Source: Hexactinellida sp. DTS-2022
Lineage: Eukaryota; Porifera; Hexactinellida
Direction: 5' to 3'
DNA length: 64,000 bases
Assembly: GCA_028753945.1 (NCBI GenBank)
Contig: JAPNXP010000004.1
Coordinates: forward strand, 1,674,001-1,738,000
In this document: positions 1 to 12,087 of the stretch, in pieces
How the letters are laid out: every line of letters starts with the position of its first letter
Numbering within the stretch: position 1 is the stretch's first letter
Made by a program: the position numbers and the translations under genes
The notes under the pieces: model-generated
The model's input: the letters and a program-made list of their open reading frames with translations, nothing else
What the model was told of the DNA's origin: nothing
Database searches by the model: none

Positions 1-1271
1 AATTGTCACAGATAAATGAAATAATGCAATGTATCCCCCCTTTTTTCTTACGACAAAAGCAGCTTCCAATAGCATTTCTTTTAATTGACAAGATTTTAGG
101 CATGTGACAGGAATAATTCTTATGATGTACCTTGGTCCACCATAATGGCATATTAATTCAATTACTAATGCTGAAGTTGCAAGTTCTTCTGGTTTGTTAG
201 CTGCATGACCAACTACATGCCCCCCAGTAAACGCATTGCTTTTTTAAGTTTGACCTCATCAAATAATATGTTTACCAAACGTTGTGTGGCTTCAATGTTT
301 CAAAAAGTTTTGCCAAATTGTTGTCTTGATATGATTTTGACAATAACTCTCGAATTAATTTTTTTCTTGGTAGTGTAATGGTTTTAGAATTTCTTAACAA
401 CCTGTATGCTGCTGGTGATATGCAAAGTAACTCGGCTGCAAGGATAACGATATGCTTAGTATAACGGCGTCCTTTAAGTTGGGGAAAAAGGAGGTCCAAT
501 TGTCCCAGAATGAATTGAAAGTTCGGCGAATCTTGTAATTCTTCAATTTTGTTAAGCTCATTCATAGCTATTGATAAATAGTCCTTATTTGAAGGATGAT
601 AGCAATTCATTACAGATATTATATTGCTCAACTGTGACCATTTATGTAGAAAGTTATTCTTTTGCAAATCAAATTTGTTGTTGGGCACTTCAAATCCATT
701 TTTTTCTGCCAATATGAGTTGTAAATATCCAAATGTGGATTCGACTTCTCGGAAATGTAAAAATTGGACAGACTTTTTACCAAGTGTGTCAGTCATAAAC
801 ATGGTTAAATCCTTTCCGTTATTAATAAAACGAAAATTAGTAACATGTGATGCAATATAATTAGCAAAGTTCTGATAATTGTTGATTTTATCGAGTTTTT
901 CTTCCAAATCTTCTCGCATTTTCTTTCCTGCATAAGATGTTGCAAATTAGTAGGTCTTGGGATGGGTTTACATTGTTTCATGCATGATTTGGGAACACCA
1001 GGATAGTAAATTGCTTAGCAGGACGTTTCCCTCCTCTTGTTTTTACCCAATCGCAGTCAAAGTGTGAAGCGCATATCCAAATTTCCTTTCTTCCAATTAA
1101 AGTTTGGGGATTATTGGGCATTGCACCAATCCAAGTGTTTCTTTCGTTTTCATTTGATGGAAAGCTAACTAATTGCGAGTAAGGTTTACGACTATACTTC
1201 CCTCGACAATTAAATGCTGCACAAAGTCTGGGCATCTTTGGATTGAAACGTGGAATAGTCATAAACGACAA
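1..1271 (-). pseudogene. P-element/THAP9-like transposase, 3' end cut by window edge
   Basis: The minus strand encodes an N-terminal THAP zinc finger (978-1271, probable start Met at 1235, MPRLCAAFNC, then W and ICASHF giving the C2CH pattern). A 215-residue frame (272-919) follows, with a charged helix and a segment ending in PAAYRLLRNSKTITLPRKKL, which resembles the conserved lPSprTLr block of THAP9/P-element transposases. The piece 1-238 continues with VVGHAANKPEELATSAL, like the start of their RNase H-like core. The frame changes twice. Near 1000 a one-base shift is likely, because an alternative frame reads PGVPKSCMKQ. Near 920 there is either another shift in an A-run or a 44-bp GT-AG intron containing tactaat. 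Between 276 and 239 a 37-bp GT-AG gap joins the last two pieces in frame. Family assignment is fairly secure; activity is unlikely. Confidence 0.72.
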
Positions 1272-2390
1272 AACTAAAAACTAGAAATATTTAAGATAAG
1301 CCAATAGGGTTAATAAACTCCCTATATACAACTTCCCATTCGCCCATAATATATTCTTCACGTCTAACTTTAACTGATTCCGAGTTTTCAACATTTTTAC
1401 CATATATGGAAAGCTGTGAAAACCCCAAAACTCAAAATCCAGAGATATTTGAGATATGCCAATAAGACCAATGGCATCACCATATACGACTTCCTATTCA
1501 ACAATAATACATTTAATATCAATACACTTAATAGTTCTAGAGATAACAATGGACCCGAGTTTGAAGACCCGAGAATGAGAGCCGACAGTCCATAGTATTA
1601 AGTAGTCTATGGTATGTGGGAAGCAGGACTTTGAATATATAATATCAGATATATATCTGATATGATATATGATATATATATCATATCGTCCAAATGAAAT
1701 ATGAGTGATATACACGTTTAGTAAAATTCAACAATGACATGGTACGTATAGTATATCAGATATAATTTACACTAAAAATTTTCACTTGACCGTTCAGACT
1801 TCATACAGATGAAACTGAAAAGCATCAATGAACATTCAAGTGTGATATATATATCATAAAAGGATATATACATCACTACAAGATATATGATAAAAATATC
1901 AACTCAATCCAAGTGTATGATACTGATTGATATATCTCGATTTGAAAAAAATAGAAATAATATATATACGTATATCATATATCCTGATATATTCAAAGCC
2001 CTGGTGGCAAGCTGGCTCAATGCAAAGCATGTAACATAATATTAAAGTGTGATGGTAATTATAGGAAAGGATTACATGTACAACTCAAATCAACGCATTA
2101 AATCGATATACTCATAAAGGTAAGAACACCAAAACTCTAAAATGACTCCCAAACAAAAAGTACTAACATTTATACTACATATATACAAATTTACCAACAA
2201 TGCAACTCTATCGGAAATACTTGCAAGGATGACGGCATGTGATGGACTCCCTTTCAGTATTTATTACTTCTCAAGACCTTAGAAAATTTCTAATGGCTCT
2301 TGGGTCATACATTACCAAAATCAGTAACAAGAATTAGAGAGCAAGTTATGAAGTATGCACTACAATGACTACATGTAAATGAAATGATTA
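1272..2390. repeat. AT-rich stretch with imperfect palindromes
   Basis: No gene is seen. From about 1630 to 1990 the sequence is dominated by short words such as gatatatca and atatcagatat, which are their own reverse complements or nearly so. This gives many overlapping hairpins. It could be a decayed MITE or simple-sequence expansion. Confidence 0.5.
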
Positions 2391-2631
2391 AACATGATTT
2401 ATTCCTGAAAAAATCCAAAGATGATAAGTTCAACCTTACTCTAGATGAATGGACATCGGTGCGATATTGGAGATACCTAAATCTTAATATATACAGGGTG
2501 GGGTATTTCTGGAATTTGGGATTAGTGAGAATCCAAGGTTGAATTTCTGCGAAGAAATGTATTGAGACAATATCTTCCAAACTGAAAGAATTTGAACTAG
2601 ATTTACATCTGATATTATTGCTATTACTACT

Positions 2632-3372
2632 CATAGTCCAGCAATATGGTGCAGGAAACGGTCGAATTGTGCATTTTCGAGATAAAAGTACCAAATTTTG
2701 CACAATTGTAGTATTATAGGTACTGATCAACTTCAGCTATGGCACATAGCAGAATTTTTGGAAGAACAAATTTTTCAAGGGGTCAAGAATTGGTGCCCAA
2801 TCGAATCGCCGGCAGTATATATACAGGATAGCTCGTTCAATGCATTCTTAACGACTTTATAATGTCAGATTCGTGCTCAGCACTTAATTTCCAGCATTTT
2901 GTTAGGTATATTGACTATATTTGGTGAGAATATTTTTTGAGCTGGAATATAATAAATGCATACTTTTGGTTTGACAATTAATATTTAGAGTGTTTCTAAT
3001 AGTATATTCGCACTCAGTACGCATGTCCGAGAAAAACAAGCGGTCACTCGATATGGTTACTCCAAATTGGGAGATCGGAATGTTTATCACATTCTTACCG
3101 TTGCTATGGAAAACCAAAAAATATTCTCACAAAATATAGTCAATATACTTATCAAAATGCTGGAAATTAAGTGCTGAGCACGAATCTGACAATATAAAGT
3201 AGTTAAGAATGCATTTGAATGAGCTATCCTGTATTTATACTGCAGGCGATTCGATGCTATGTGCCATAGCTGAAGTTGATCAGAACCTATAATACTACAA
3301 TTGTGCAAAATTTGGTACTTTTATCTCGAAAATGCACAATCTTTCACCATATTGCTGGACTATTATGGGTGT
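2632..3372. repeat. Inverted duplication of a hAT transposase fragment
   Basis: The segment 2632-2935 reappears in reverse complement at about 3115-3372. Shared blocks include catagtccagcaatatggtg, gtgcattttcgagataaaag and cacttaatttccagcatttt. About 180 bp separates the arms. Because the repeated unit is coding sequence, this is a duplication-inversion rather than ordinary transposon ends. Confidence 0.75.
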
Positions 3373-3892
3373 TCAACGATGAACGATGAGGAAAGTTGGA
3401 CGATTATTACCAACATTTCATCAATTGTGCTATACCCACTACCTTCAATTGGTAATCCATGATATATTTTATCAGATCATGAGATTAGTTCTAACTATTC
3501 AAGTGAAATGAAGAATATGATGAATTGGAAGAAACAGATGGATTAGCTATAGTGGAGCAAGACAATGCCTTAATAGAAATGAGAGCATTGGTGACGTAGC
3601 GAAAAAAAGTTGGGAGAGTTGTAAAACTCTTCAAAAGGTCACTCTTAAGAATTATATTTTACAGACTTATAGAAAATAGAAAAACGCTAATGGATTGCAG
3701 CTGATACTTAGTTGCAGGACTCGTTGGAGTACTCTATTGAACATGCTAGAGAGAACTGTTAAGTTAAGGATACAAGTTCACAAGGCTTTATTTTATCTTA
3801 ATATTGATATTAATTTAAACAACGAGGAGTTTCAACAAATTAACAATATAGAACAAGCATTGGACCAAATTAAGTTAGCAGTGGTGGCATTA

Positions 3893-4072
3893 TGCAGAAG
3901 CAGTGGCGCGCCAGGGGGAGGGGGCAGGGGGGGACGCATGGTTCCCCCTCTTTTGAGGCTGCCCCCTCCCCCTAGTATAACAATGTTGTACAGTGTGGCA
4001 CCCCCCTGAAATCCCCCATGCGCCCCCAGAGCTCCCCTACCTGAAAATCCTGTCGCCGTCTCTGTGCAGAAG
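3893..4072. mobile_element. hAT-type MITE, 164 bp, 8-bp target duplication
   Basis: A G/C-rich insert at 3901-4064 begins CAGTGGCGCGCC and ends GTCGCCGTCTCTG. It is flanked on both sides by tgcagaag (3893-3900 and 4065-4072). It interrupts the hAT transposase frame: removing it and one duplication copy reconnects the reading frame through the site. The 8-bp duplication and CAG..CTG ends are hAT hallmarks. Confidence 0.85.
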
Positions 4073-4561
4073 AGAGGCAAATCTCATTACTGTTAATGCA
4101 ACGATAGAAAAAATATTTTATAAGATAGAAAACTATCCTCCTACAGAATACAATATTAGAATTATTGAAGCAATTAATCAGAGGAGTGTTCAAGAACGCT
4201 ACATAAGGCTTAGTATTCATGGCAAATCTACACAATCCGATGATCAAGCTTGAAAAAAGTACTGTTCATTCTTTTGGAATTGACTTTAAGTAATATTCAA
4301 CGTAGTATTGATAAAAATAGGTCTCAGCATGTTGGTAATTATTTTTCACTACACAAATGCTAGTTGCAAAGGAATGCATGCATTATTATTTATTCAAATA
4401 GAGAACTTAATTATTATTTTGAATTTTGTATCTAGCATTCTAACGTTAAATTAACTTTCCAAGTAACCATAAATCCATCATTTGTTTTTGATAACTGATT
4501 ATGCAATTAAGTATAAATCTGATTTAAATCTGATTCATTCAATTTCACAAAATTCCTACAA

Positions 4562-5470
4562 ATGGCACAAATTATTCCACTATTTCTAGCAGAAGAAGAA
4601 GAAAACTCTTCATCTATGGCACGTCCAATAATCTTTAGGGATATTAGTCATATTACTGATCCCTTAGATTGTTATGATGATTTGGAACCTGTTCAACGTT
4701 TCCGCTTCTCTAGATCATTAATTTCAAGAATCACTGAGTTAATAGCTCGTCGTTTAAACTTTGCAGACACTCCCATGCCGCCCCACATTTACAGGTTTGT
4801 GTTGCACTTCAGTTTTTTGCTTCTGGAACGTTCCTGATAATCTGTGGAAATGGGGTTAATGCAAGCCAGTCTTCAGCTTCTCGCTTTATTCATGATGTTC
4901 CACAAGGTTTTCAGGAAATATACAACCAGTATGTTAGTATGCCAAGCTCAGCTGAGAAAGCAGAAGTCAAGAACAAATTTACGAAATTGCTCATTCTCCA
5001 GGCGTCCTTGGACTAGTTGACGGGACACATACACATTCAAAAACCATCTGAAAATGAAGTAGATTACATGAATCGACATTTTTACCACTCAATTAATGTC
5101 CAAGTTATATGTCGATCGGATGGTGTATTTAGTGATGTGTTGGCTCGTTTTCCTCGGTCTGTTCACGATTCCCGCATTTGGAAGCATTCCCGGGCTGGAA
5201 TATATGTTGAAAACAACATATTAATCGGGGAGCACATATTAGGGGATAGTGGTTACATGCTAAAGCCCTACTTACTGACTCCCTATCAACAACCAGCATC
5301 GACTCCCAAATCTAATTATAACTATGCTCATAAGAAACACGTGCTATAATTGAGCAAACATTTGGAAGATGGAAACGTAGATTTGATTGTGAACTTCGGA
5401 TGACTCCAGATAAAGTATGCATGATAATAGTTGCTGTCCAGGTTTGCATAACATTGAAATTATGTGGAAA
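4562..5470 (+). pseudogene. Harbinger (HARBI1-like) transposase remnant
   Basis: A start at 4562 gives an N-terminal piece with RFRFSRSLISRITELI. After frame changes near 4830 and 5025 the DDE_Tnp_4 core follows: GVLGLVDGTHTH with the first Asp, HSINVQVICRSDGVFSDV, RFPRSVHDSRIWKHS with the second Asp, then GDSGYMLKPYLLTPY. A further shift near 5349 leads into IIEQTFGRWKRRF with the catalytic Glu. The order and motifs are those of PIF/Harbinger nucleases. At least three frame breaks make it a pseudogene. No Myb-like partner gene is seen nearby. Confidence 0.82.
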
Positions 5471-7384
5471 CAACCTCTATTAGAGCTGTTGTGAGCTGTT
5501 TGAGGTTGAGGATACTGGCCATATGGCTGCCAAACATTATAGAGATCAATTCTCCATTCATAATTTCAGCTAATATTTCAATAATTAGTATTGTATATTG
5601 ATAATACAGTATCATCCGCTTAATTGTAGCCACTGTTAATAGATTTCACCGCTTAATTGGGTCAATTACCCCAGCCCCGATATGACTCTATACACAGTGG
5701 CTTAAGACAAGGAAATAGGAAATATTTGTGGTTATTAAAATGCTTCTAAATGGTAATAAATTCAAGTTATATAGTATACAAACGTTCATAAGAAATTTCC
5801 TTTGATTTGAACACAAATTACGCCTACAAATAATATTTGAATTATATCAAATGTATAGTTCCATTTGTAGTTCTGAGAATTCTAAAAAACTAAATATTTC
5901 ATTTCACTCTGAATTACAATGTATAAGGAATCGTGGTTATTTTGTATTCAAATATATAAAAATGAGTATATAACGGGAGTTCCAAAACTTCTTATTTGTC
6001 AAATTGTCAATCTATTATCAAAATGTTAAAGTTATCATATAAAGTTGTTTTCAACAGCTATACTGGGATAACCAACTATTTTGACATGAATTCACCAATT
6101 ATACATGGCATAGGACACAATACTTTGACATTATTCCCGTTAATAACCGGTTAACCATGTCGAAAAATGGAAATCACAACCGTAGCCTAAGAACGGTTAA
6201 TATTCTTATATCCGGCATGTTCTTATAACCGGCGTTCTTCACAATCAAATTCTTGCTATTCCTTTATAAATTGGTTATTCATGTGGTTAACACTCAATTA
6301 TACTGAGAATAGATCTTGAGGAAAAAGGTGAGAAAGAATAAAAGTGGTCGTAAGAATCTCATAGCAATTTGTCATCCATGGTCCTCGTATTCAAAGTAGT
6401 AAGAATCTCATGGTAGTAAATTTCATACAACAGTACAAATTTGATTAATATTGTGAAGCTTATCTGATTAGAGTCTAATACTGGATTCAGAGACAGAATA
6501 CAACAGTTGTTGAACCATTCAAAAATTCACAAATTTGAATTCAAATTAGCAAAGTATGATCATACTTCTTCGAAAGTTATATAATACCGTCAGGTCTGCT
6601 TAATGTCAACTACTTTCGTCTGCTTATTATGAAAACCTTTTCAATATGAACAAGCACTATGGTCCCAATTTAACAACTTACATAGGGTTTGTATTAAGTT
6701 GACTTCCTTTATTAATTATCTCTATTATGCGCATAAGTTTTGGTCCCTTGAATTTTTATAATAGAATAACTTGACGCTATTAACTAACAACAGAGTTCTA
6801 ACATGATAGATCAGATGAATATATAATAATAATAAAATAAGCTATCTGAATTAACATAGTTAACTAACAAAATCAACTAATGTAATCTTTAAAAAAAAGT
6901 GATAATTTAAACTAAACTATACAAATCTGATTAACTAAAATGAACTAAAACAAATCTGATAAACGAAATTTAAGGGACTGACAAAAAGAATATCCTCACA
7001 CAAAAGGAACAAGATTTACACCATTTGTAGTAGCTATTCTCTCTGCACAGGAATAACAAAGCTTCGCGTTACGACGTGGTAGGATTATGCTATCTGCATT
7101 CATTAATACACATATGCGACATTTGGTTTGACTCCATTTTCATTAGTATTAATAGCCAATTATTAAGAATAGGTAATACTAATAACATAGGGTGTTGATT
7201 AACCGAAAATTATTAATGTAAACAGTATAATGGTTGCCCTGAATGTAATCACAATTAAACTGATGCCCTGAATAATCGAAGTTCAAATATTGTCAAGTCG
7301 AAAGTATATTAACTAATTGAAAGCTAACTAGTGACTGTAGTGTAATAATTAAAGCAGTATGCATACTAATAGGCGTCGTAAGCC
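5471..7384. other. Gene-free AT-rich DNA with pogo/Tigger-like scraps
   Basis: No coding sequence is recognised. Near 5610-5690 and 6590-6720 there are repeated phrases built on ccgcttaatt and tctgcttaat that resemble the ends of pogo/Tigger-type MITEs. A RAG-type terminus sits at 5693 (listed separately). Confidence 0.4.
5693..5730 (+). repeat. Isolated RAG/Transib-type terminus CACAGTGGCTTAA
   Basis: The 13 bases CACAGTGGCTTAA at 5693-5705 are identical to the left end of the RAG1-like element at 8551 and to the reverse complement of the end at 16484. The first seven are the V(D)J heptamer. The following bases (gacaaggaaatagg) differ from both. No partner end is seen to the right, so this is either a solo end or a third related element that has lost its other half. 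Confidence 0.5.
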
Positions 7385-8290
7385 ACCAGGGAGTGTATAT
7401 GCACTTTGGTGTACATGCATGTACACTGATAAGTTGGTGTACAATGTACATGCATGTACACCGGTGTATATGCACTTTATGAACTATATTGGCTACAAGT
7501 GTATATACACCAGTGTATACGCACTTTTATCCATTTTTATGTCAATGGGTGCTTATGAATTTAAACTAGTATATATTGTGAATTCCTGTGTATCTAAGTT
7601 ATGAGATAACATTAATTCTGAAATTGTACATATATTCCCTCGATCTAATATAGCTAGTATTACTATTATACATACGTATGTTATGATTATGACATACGGC
7701 GCGCGGAAATTACTTTGATAAAATAGCATCGATTAGATTTTCACAAATGCAATGGTAGGATGCACTGCTGGGAATATAATTATAATTAACTTTAAATAAT
7801 TTGTGTTTATTGAAATGCATTGCATGATTATAATTGTATCTTATCAATAGAATCAAATGTATACAGTCGAAACCGGTTTATTCTAAACAATTCAATTCAT
7901 GGAAATAAAGTAAGAAAAATCCGATAGTTAGAATAAACCGATTGAAGATAAAACAAAATTGGAATTTCTTACACATTTGGAATAAATAGAAAATGATTAG
8001 TTACGAAAAACTGGGAATAGAAAAACCTGTTTCGACTGAATCATAACTAGATGGTTACAATGGAATTCACAATACTAAATTAAAATTCATAAGCACCCAT
8101 TGACATAAAAATGGATAAAAGTGCGTGTACACTGGTGTATATACACTTGTAGCCAATATAGTGCATAAAGTGCATATACACCGATGTAAGTGCATATAGT
8201 ACACCAACTTATCAGTGTACATGCATGTGCACTGGTGTACAGCATGTACACCAAAAGTGCATATACACTGCAACATACATACCTTCATCC
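7385..8290. repeat. Long inverted repeat built of gtgtatatgca-type units
   Basis: The arm 7385-7592 recurs in reverse complement at about 8062-8290, including cataaaaatggataaaagtg and tgtagccaatatag. Within each arm short units such as gtgtacatgcatgtacac repeat and are partly self-complementary. The open frames inside (both strands) are Met/Cys/Tyr-rich repeat translations and not genes. It is probably a foldback element. A 175-bp MITE lies in the loop. Confidence 0.8.
7864..8038. mobile_element. Tc1/mariner-pogo-type MITE, 175 bp
   Basis: The left end CAGTCGAAACCGGTTT at 7864 matches the reverse complement of the right end, AAACCTGTTTCGACTG at 8038, with one mismatch in the first 16 bases. 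TA precedes the left end; the right flank is aa, so the expected TA duplication is decayed on one side. Confidence 0.6.
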
Positions 8291-8550
8291 AGTCCTTCAT
8301 CTGCATCATGTAGCACATCTGGAATGAATAATCTTCTGAAAATAGTGCGCATGGGTTCTATATCTTCGCCCTTCGATATGAAGCAAACACACCCTAAATG
8401 AAAAAAATATTCACCTTAGTTTTACAAAGAAATTACAACAACGTTGATGTGGATTTTCAGGTTTAATAAAGTAAATATCGAAGGGCAACAAGTATTGCAC
8501 TAGTTGTCACGAACACAATTACGAAACAAGAACACAAAAGACGAACATGA

Positions 8551-9130
8551 CACAGTGGCTTAAGCCTAAAATATAGGAATTTCTTGAGTTCCTATTTACA
8601 TTAGTAAATGATTTCAAATCAATCTTGAATGTTTCAGTAATGCTCTGTGAAAATTGTAAGTCAATCTAACGCCTATAGGCTGTAGATAAATATTATCAAA
8701 GTCAAGCAAATCAAATATTTCAATTTGCGGTTTAGAAGAATTCAAAATAGCTGATATTTTGATGTCTATAAATACTATTCGAAGCGATTTATATAGCTAA
8801 ATTTAGTCTTACTTATACAATTAAAGTATGCTGAATTTGAATTTGAAGACCACTTGTGAGTGAATGAATTATTTTTAATAGAATTTTTATTTGAAGTTCC
8901 AAAGTACAAAAAAGGTAAATGATTTCATACAAAAAATTTCAAAGTGAGCGATAAACAAAAAGTCAGAGAAAGTCAATACCATATTAATACATAGTCATAA
9001 TCAATGTCTCTAGTCTTGTCTTAGAAAATATTAGCCCCCGAAACATTGCGCAACATCAAAAATATATCCACATTCCATTCTCTGTTTTGGTGTCTATAGA
9101 ATTCCATTAACTCGTCTTGTAATGTAATAC
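8551..9130 (+). repeat. Left terminal inverted repeat of RAG1-like element
   Basis: This is one arm of the 580-bp inverted repeat; the partner is 11508-12087. It opens with the heptamer CACAGTG. I see no RSS-like nonamer at 12- or 23-bp spacing, so recognition is likely of the Transib/ProtoRAG kind with other internal motifs. Confidence 0.88.
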
Positions 9131-9190
9131 ATATATTTGTTGATTCCAATTTATCTATCAAAGATTTATTACTTTATAATTAATAAGTAG

Positions 9191-11357
9191 CTAACATTGT
9201 TGATTTGAAATATTTAGCTTATTAACAATACTGTCTATTGTTGTTGACTCCAAGATATCAACACTCTCACTCTTGCAGCATTTCGCTCTTCTGGTGTGGC
9301 CATGTTCTCCACATACTTCACAGACAAGCTTTGAACGATATTCAGCGAGTACAGGGTCACTTTCAGATGCCAACCTAACGAATATATCGAAAATATTGTC
9401 CTCGAAACTAGTTTTTTTTGCCAGATTATCCATATATCTTCGTATCAATTTGTTGCAAGCTTCTGAACCTTCCTCTGAAAGACATTTCAAACCATACCCT
9501 GAGTTTATGTCTCTTAAGAGTTCTTCAGAATGCGCTAATACTTTATGCAACGTAGGTGTGATGCTTGCCCAACTAAAGGAGTCTAAAATCAATAGATATG
9601 TATTAGTACAAAGAATTCCAAGTTGGTTAGTAAGGATTTTCCTGTCAGAGTTTATGATTCTGAGAATTGCAGATAGTTGTGCGTGCACGAGTGAAAGTGA
9701 TCCTCTAAATTCAGCTCCAACAACTGACAACACACAGTCCTTAAATCCAGACTCATCAGAAAAAGCCCTCCTAGCGACACTCCCAGTCGATGTAGTTCCA
9801 CCATGCGGGTCTGGCTGATCAACCCGCAATCCTGTTTTTTCTTGGATTAATGTCCGTACGAATATCATTGATGATTTGATACTTGCAGAAGAAGGTGACC
9901 ATTTTAATTTACCAACATTTAAATGGTAAACTAAGAGCATAAACCACCTGAAAATGCAGGTGTAAGAGTGTAGAGGAGATGCGGGGATGATATTTATGGT
10001 GGATAAGGGCTCATGTGTGATATTGTATCTTTCTTTTGAGGGAAGATTAAAAAAAGATTCAGTACTACCTTCAAGTTCTCCAAACAATTCAATTGCGTCA
10101 GATATATGTCTATTAATTGGGAATCCTTGAATGATTAACTCTCAAACCTTAAGTTCTTCGTGAGTGCTGTACACAACTGGCAGTTTCCCACCCTGCACCA
10201 GATAAAATCGCAGCCATTTTGCCATCAAACATTGAACGCATGATGTCAATATGTACATGCTCCTGATTGGAGAGATCGAATCCTTCATTTTTCATCAACT
10301 CTGTATCCGGATTGATTAAATATACCATGAATTGACGAATATTAGCCTCATTTTCTTTGGCAGCACAAAGAAAAATCGGTCTTTGATAATAAGGTGAATT
10401 GGGACTATGATTTTTCCACAATTCTCTTCCGGAACAAGAAGAGATCGCTATTGGTTTGAAGCAGTAAAGTATGAAATTCTTTGTTTCTGTATTTGTGCTT
10501 AGTTGATTCTAAATAACATGACTCCCAGAACCATCTAAGCCATCTGCAATGCGAAACCTCAGTGGAAAATCTTCAGTGGAAGGAGGTGCAATGGTGGTCA
10601 TTATCTTCAATAATGTATGACGAGCATACTGAGCGTAAGGTACTTTAACACCGATTGGAGCTATAGGACTTGGGAGGGTTGAATGATTGAGCGTAGTACT
10701 ATGCAATTTCTATGCTCAGCTAATTTATGGTATGCTGCGAGTTTGAGATGGCTAGATAACAAATGTTGACGAAACCGTGTGTACTTCCTCTTTCCTATTT
10801 CGAGTAAATCTAGAAGGAATAAAGACTTGTTAAGATCAAGCTCCTTCCTCGGAACATTCCCGAATTCACCGTGGAATTTGTCATAGACATTGGATTTTAA
10901 ACTTTCCGAGAATCTTCCTCATTTATTAGGAGCTGTAATGCAAGGGAAGCTATGTTTATCTCTGATGTATTTTCTATTTCCGAAAGTAATTTAATAGAAT
11001 CTAAGACGCTTGACAAGCGTGATCGCATCTTCTTCAAGGAAATGTCACTTAAATTCTTCTGTATAGAGGAACTATCAATTTCAAGATCATCCAGAAGGGA
11101 AATTAGGGTCTTCTTCTGTTTAGGTAGCAAGGAGAGTTCTGAGTTCCACCACTCTCTCTCACAACTATCCAGAATTTTCTTTGCTCTTTTGACAGTGTCA
11201 CGAATTCTGCGGAGCATTGCATGCAAAGAATCTCTTCTTTCTACGTCTAGATCAAGACAATCCTCCAAGTGAGTGTTTGATGGATGTTATAATCATTGTT
11301 CTTCAGCAGTCTTGCTAAATCAAGCCGGGACTTGGGAAGTGTTGGACATTCAGCCAT
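9191..11357 (-). pseudogene. RAG1-like transposase, frameshifted
   Basis: On the minus strand a start at 11357 (MAECPTLPKSRLDLARL) shifts frame near 11275 into 11268-10897. Further breaks fall at about 10700, 10500, 10430, 10180 and 10100, before the long final frame 10087-9191. RAG1-core landmarks remain in order: RIADGLDGSGSHV (first Asp), MFDGKMAAILSGAG (second Asp), CQLC after a shift (zinc Cys pair), PTLHKVLAHSEEL (zinc His pair), EEGSEACNKLIRRY (catalytic Glu), and CEVCGEHGHTRRAKC (C-terminal knuckle). The rebuilt length is roughly 720 residues. It resembles the neighbour at 14161-16029 closely in places but is clearly a different lineage. The gene is dead although its DNA ends are well kept. 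Confidence 0.88.
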
Positions 11358-11507
11358 TGATTGATTATGAAAAAGAATCTTCAATATCCAAATGTAATGT
11401 ACTAAATTGATATACGTATTCAATATGTATATCTAACAATGTCATATGGTTTTCAAATTGAAACACACTAAAGTGGTTGATATGCAATGAATTCACTGAA
11501 TATTAAA

Positions 11508-12087
11508 TTACATACTACAAGACGAGTTAATGGAATTCCATAGATACCAAAACAGAGAATGGAATGTGGATATATTTTTGATGTTGCGCAATGTTTCGGG
11601 GGCTAATATTTTCTAAGACAAGACTAGAGACATTGATTATGACTATGTATTAATATGGTATTGACTTTCTCTGACTTTTTGTTTATCGCTCACTTTGAAA
11701 TTTTTTGTGTAAAATCATTTACCTTTTTTGTACTTTGGAACTTCAAATAAAAATTCTATTAAAAATAATTCATTCACTCACAAGTGGTCTTCAAATTCAA
11801 ATTCAGCATACTTTAATTGTATAAGTAAGACTAAATTTAGCTATATAAATCGCTTCGAATAGTATTTATAGACATCAAAATATCAGCTATTTTGAATTCT
11901 TCTAAACCGCAAATTGAAATATTTGATTTGCTTGACTTTGATAATATTTATCTACAGCCTATAGGCGTTAGATTGACTTACAATTTTCACAGAGCATTAC
12001 TGAAACATTCAAGATTGATTTGAAATCATTTACTAATGTAAATAGGAACTCAAGAAATTCCTATATTTTAGGCTTAAGCCACTGGGG
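11508..12087 (-). repeat. Right terminal inverted repeat of RAG1-like element
   Basis: Reverse complement of 8551-9130 with very few differences. The terminal heptamer is altered (CCCCAGTG) and one base longer than the left end. The gene reads away from this arm, so its promoter probably lies here. Confidence 0.85.

Larger units (their letters stand above)
2395..4252 (+). pseudogene. hAT transposase remnant
   Basis: Plus-strand fragments read like a BED-finger hAT transposase. KFNLTLDEWTSVRYWRYLN and FWNLGLVRI at 2425-2540 are the usual start of the RNase H-like core. From 3695 onwards LQLILSCRTRWSTLLNMLER matches the region before the C-terminal dimerisation domain, and the frame resumes after an insertion at 3901-4064 and ends near 4252. 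Stops and frame changes occur throughout, and the central part has been rearranged (see the inverted copy at 2632-3372). It cannot encode a working enzyme. Confidence 0.62.
8551..12087 (-). mobile_element. RAG1-like transposon with long TIRs and 5-bp target duplication
   Basis: This is a complete 3.5-kb element. The left end starts CACAGTGGCTTAAGCC at 8551; the right end is ggcttaagccactgggg, ending at 12087. Inverted repeats run about 8551-9130 and 11508-12087 and are nearly identical, with only a handful of differences seen. The flanks are catga at 8546-8550 and 12088-12092, a 5-bp duplication as made by Transib/ProtoRAG transposases. The right terminus reads CCCCAGTG in place of CACAGTG, so one heptamer is damaged. 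The element is packed tight: the gene's stop codon lies about 60 bp from one repeat and its start about 150 bp from the other. There is no second gene inside. Confidence 0.9.

Noticed and set aside
3832..4080. Gly/Pro-rich frames near 3.9-4.1 kb
   Set aside because: They translate the G/C-rich hAT MITE inserted in older coding DNA.
7359..7604. Open frames over the 7.4-kb and 8.1-kb repeats as genes
   Set aside because: They are translations of short DNA repeats present in inverted copies on both strands.
9273..9818. Plus-strand 181-codon frame
   Set aside because: It is antisense to the conserved RAG1-like core on the minus strand; no homology in its own frame.
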